A DNA stretch of 64,000 nt, taken from Heterobilharzia americana. Its lineage: Eukaryota; Platyhelminthes; Trematoda; Strigeidida; Schistosomatidae. Location: positions 2,728,001 to 2,792,000 of the forward strand of contig OX104130.1 of the NCBI GenBank assembly GCA_944470555.2, read 5' to 3'. A program made the translations under genes and the position numbers. The notes under the pieces are model-generated. The model made no database searches. It had not been told where the DNA came from and saw only the letters and a program-made list of their open reading frames with translations. This document shows positions 60,491-64,000 of this stretch, piece after piece; position 1 is the first letter of the stretch; each line of letters begins with the position of its first letter.

Positions 60491-60889
60491 TAGCAGGCCG
60501 TAGTGCTAAGTTACATAGTTTGGTAGCCACCTTGACCTGGAGCTTTTACGAAGTAACAACAATATAAAATTATAGCGCTGTAATGTGAACCTTATATGAT
60601 GAACCGTTTGGGAACGACTTCACTGAAAACAGCTGCAAATAAATTACTGACTAAACACCAGTCCGTCTAGTTTACTAAAATAATTGGAAGAGTGTTTAAC
60701 AATCCAGTGAGTATCAACAAATGACCTAGTATTGCTGAACGGTCGATACAAATTTTTACATCTGACAAGGGCACATCATGATACAACGCACCAAGATAAA
60801 CAATAAAGAGATGAATCTAATAGCATCCAAACTGAGTTACTGTCTAATGCTGTTTAGTGGCTTGCCTCGACGCAATATCGTGCGGTGAT

Positions 60890-61140
60890 AGAAGCTGCAA
60901 ATGTGAAACAATGAATTCCGACCCAGTAGGTCAATGATAACTTGCTAGCCATCGAACCCGATGGTCTTGGATTCGACTCCTAGGAGGTGAGGTCATGCGT
61001 GTACACTTCTGAGGAGTCCCATACCAGGACGAAACAACTGTCTAGTGCTCTGAGGTTTCCGGTGGTTCTCCAATTGATGACAATCCATGGCAAACAACAA
61101 CCTGTAGTCAGTAAATAAATCCTCACAAACCTCCAAATTG
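60890..61140 (+). repeat. SINE-like family A copy
   Basis: TCTTGGATTCGACTCCTAGG (B box), GGAGTCCCATACCAGGACGA, AACAACTGTCTAGTGCTCTG and ATTGATGACAATCCATGGCA. Confidence 0.8.
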
Positions 61141-61509
61141 AAGAACAAAAAGTTGTAGAAAAACATAAAATGAAAGATAGGGTGTCGATTCACTCAAATA
61201 AATGTAGTAAAATGGCTAAGATAAACACTATACCTGAATCTATCCCTACCACTGCGCGCGATTCTGAATCACATAACCTAGAATCGTAATTAAGGGATAG
61301 TTAGTCACCATTTAAGCTTATGAACTCTCCATGAAAACTTTTTAACGAAGTTAAGTGATGGTGGAATAGGAGCCACCATTGCACACTCCATTCGATCTTT
61401 GAAAAATACTTTGGATATGCCGCCAAACCATCAAATGGTGTCATTTGGCGAGAAAATCGAAAAATCAACATTCCTAGTCTCTCAAAACCACACTGTAAAT
61501 TTCATATTG

Positions 61510-64000
61510 GAGTTTTTAAAGTCCCAAGCCCATGTCACGCCAGATAACAGCCGTCTTTTACCAAAACTCTAAAGCTGCGAGCTACGGATGTATGCTGTAT
61601 TTCTGTGACATGCATACAAGACCTGAGTGTGGTTATTTAGTTGACTTTACCTTGCCAATGTGGCGAATCTGTGGTATTCATTCTACGGATTCCTAGAGAT
61701 TTAATAACCAGACCTCATGGAATCTTTGGCATAGATAAGATCGAGAGCAGAAAGTTCACTTATCGATTGAGTACTAGTCAACAGGCGTCTATGCACTGTC
61801 TGACTGAATAGATCTGGAAGAACTGGAAAAGTTCGTGATGCATGCCGATACCGATTCGTATTCCCCGCCTAACGCCTCACTACAGTTTGCATAATACAAA
61901 AGTTTTGCTACACGTAACAAAACTTTCAGATACAGTCATAGCGTGACTTTAATGCACAAGTAGGGAAGTTGAGCCAGTCGAAAGACAACTTAGGGGTATC
62001 TACGGAATCCTTTGCCGACGAATCTACAACGATGATCGTCTTTTGCATTTCTGCTTCGACAACCACTTGTTTGTAGACAGTACTATCTTCATCAAGTATA
62101 AGGAGAGACACTACTCGCATAATGTCCGCCAACATCAAACTAATGATGGACACAGATTCATCATGCTGCTATAAGCCATCGCCGCAGAGGATCAGTGGAG
62201 AACTGACGCTCTTTCTTGAGTACACCTTTGGAACCCAATCACGCGTTATTATAGGCACATAAGTGTTTGTGCCTTGGTGAGGACGGAAAACGTACAGCAG
62301 TGAAGCCTGTGTGCTCGGTTGGAAGAATAGAAAGCCAAGTGTGTGTCATGGGAGGAGATAGGGAAGCAATTATTTGAAGCCAACAGAGATTCTCTGCTTG
62401 ATGCAGCTTCGAGTAATATTCAGTCTGCTGTCATAATGTTGGTGGAAACAACTGGTAAGTCATATGCTACAGTTAGCAAAAGCAAACGGACTTTCTCAAC
62501 CTCACCCAAGCTGACTGATGCGAGAAGACTCATTCCAAATGACTCTGACCACTTTGAGGAACGAAACCAGCCTAAATGTAAACTGAATAAGTCTTTCGAG
62601 TAATGAAGAGCAGTGGTGGGTGGTGGAATTGGACAAGATGGAGGAGGCATCAACAATTATGTAGGCTTGTTAAGGATACTGGAAAGAAGGAGATTATGGT
62701 GATTGAAACCGTTACCAAAAACGATGGGTTTTTGATAGCCTGCCACGGCAGACGGCCGCAACTTTGAGCCGAATATTTTAAAGGCGATTCAACTGGCTTA
62801 TAACAAACCTTCACTCACTCAGCATCCAGCTAGGAATTGAATGGAACCATGATATTAGTTCTTCGACTTTCCTCGAAGTTGAGAAGGCTGTTTCACGTCC
62901 GAAAAGATGCCAAGCCTAAAGAGCTGAGTGTTTGCCACTAGAATATTTGGAGGGAGGAGGTAAGAAACTGGTGAGGAAAGTATTAGAGGTACTAGATAGT
63001 ATATGGATATCAGAGTTTGTCCCCTCAAACTACTCTACGTCATTGACCGTTTCACTCTATAAAAAGGGAGATAAGTCTTCTTGTGGCAATCATAGGGGAA
63101 TCAGTTTGACTAACATCATGTTTAAGATCCTGGTGTCCATAGTTATTTGACGCCTAACTGGGCCTGGAGATCAGTGAAGTAGATAAAAACCATGCAGGTT
63201 TTTGAGGTAAACTAATGTGTATCAGCCAGATCTTGACTTTTCCATAGGTTTTGAGATGCAGTCATACTTGTTGGAGGCTGACACTTACCACATTACTTGA
63301 TCTGTAGATGACATTTGGCTCTGTCGATAATGATTTGTTGTGGGAGTGTCTGAGTGCAAACAGGGTACTAAGAAAGTATATAACACTAATCAAGGCTCTC
63401 TACTCAAACACATGCAACCATGTAATGACTTATGGAGGGGTGGCATCTGAAGTGGTGGTAACCAATGTTATCCACCAGGAGTCCTGCTGTCACCGTTTCA
63501 CTTTAACTTAGTCGTAGACATACTAACGAAAATAACCTCAGGTACCTCTGGACTCACGAGGATTAACCTACACCCTAGAAGGTATTTGGTTAATTTGAGC
63601 TATGCAGACGACATTATTCTGTTAGGCGAAGACTAACAAAATACAGGTAGGGTCTTCTGAACACCTTGAGCGGAAATCGGAATATGTATGGTATGAACTG
63701 GAGATCTGTCAAAAATTAAATGATGCTTCAGGACTGGTCTATAGCTTATCTCAGCTTAACGGTGGTGAGTGAAGTGGTGGAATGCGTTAACCACGTCAAT
63801 TACTTTGAAAGTTACATAAGCCCGAACACACTGGTTCCTGATCAAATCTCAGGAACGATACAGAAGGCCTGTCTGGTACCAACCTACACTACCATCTCAG
63901 GCACTGGTGAGACACCCGATTACCCAGTACCGCACCTCAGTTTTTTCTGTTCTATTATATGGTTGTAAGACATAACCGCTGAAAGTAGAAGACATGAATA
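61510..64000 (+). mobile_element. Non-LTR retrotransposon with endonuclease and RT, right end cut by window
   Basis: Near 61565-61640 the plus strand reads LRATDVCCISVTCIQDLSVV, the start of an AP endonuclease-like domain (the catalytic Glu of the usual SETRIQ is Val here). After an apparent deletion, NW-TRWRRHQQLCRLVKDTGKKE near 62625 leads into the reverse transcriptase: SLTVSLYKKGDKSSCGNHRG, ISLTNIMFKILVSIV (63036-63150), FGSVDNDLLWECLSANRVLR (63310), LLSPFHFNLVVDILTKI, LVNLSYADDIILLGED (63590-63630) and LQDWSIAYLSLTVVSEVVEC (63725). YADD and the order fit a non-LTR element of the lineage whose C-terminal ends occur at 8.49 and 51.44 kb. Several stops and shifts make it inactive; the C-terminus lies beyond the window. 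Confidence 0.85.

Noticed and set aside
1..64000. CRISPR arrays, bacterial operons, riboswitches, rRNA
   Set aside because: Looked for regular spaced repeats and conserved RNA cores; none seen, and the sequence is clearly eukaryotic.

Overview
This window looks like AT-rich, repeat-dense nuclear DNA from a trematode flatworm, most likely a Schistosoma-type schistosome. The evidence is one split host gene with schistosome-like large-intron architecture, several non-LTR retrotransposon lineages of the RTE and CR1 type, Penelope-like elements with GIY-YIG endonuclease remnants, and hundreds-of-bp tRNA-headed SINE-like repeats scattered on both strands. The species cannot be fixed from sequence alone. 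There is no bacterial-style gene organisation, CRISPR array or operon.

The one host gene I can support is on the minus strand. It encodes a class B scavenger receptor (CD36/LIMP-2 family). Its 5' coding exon (about 31082 down to 30051) carries the N-terminal membrane anchor and most of the luminal domain. Its last exon (2875 down to 2469) carries the end of the luminal domain, the C-terminal membrane helix and a short tail with an acidic dileucine signal. A roughly 27 kb intron lies between them. Both exons need a one-base correction to stay in frame, one of them in a run of six A, so either the assembly has indels or the allele is broken. The two exons do not join in phase and leave a gap of about three residues, which suggests an unseen micro-exon.

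The 27 kb intron (2876-30050) is filled with SINE-like repeats, a CR1-like retrotransposon remnant (18.37-19.38 kb), Penelope-like fragments (15.85, 19.8, 21.9 and 22.6 kb), an RTE C-terminus (23.8-24.5 kb) and a striking 514-bp near-perfect inverted repeat (11939-12452 and 12740-13253).

Upstream of the gene (31.1-64 kb) I see no confident host gene. This part holds a degraded Penelope-like reverse transcriptase (33.1-34.25 kb, minus), two near-identical Penelope 3' ends in opposite orientation (34.55-35.28 and 44.19-44.98 kb), a long RTE copy (46.2-49.0 kb, minus), a second RTE copy (53.37-54.96 kb, plus) and a third non-LTR element running off the right edge (61.5-64.0 kb, plus). Many SINE-like units and microsatellites lie between them. 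One short stretch at 37.38-37.68 kb (minus) has coding-like character and may be an unassigned exon or old pseudogene.

A recurring theme is inversion. At least nine tRNA-headed repeats occur as head-to-head pairs, and several larger repeats also occur as inverted pairs. All calls are by eye; no alignment or database search was run.
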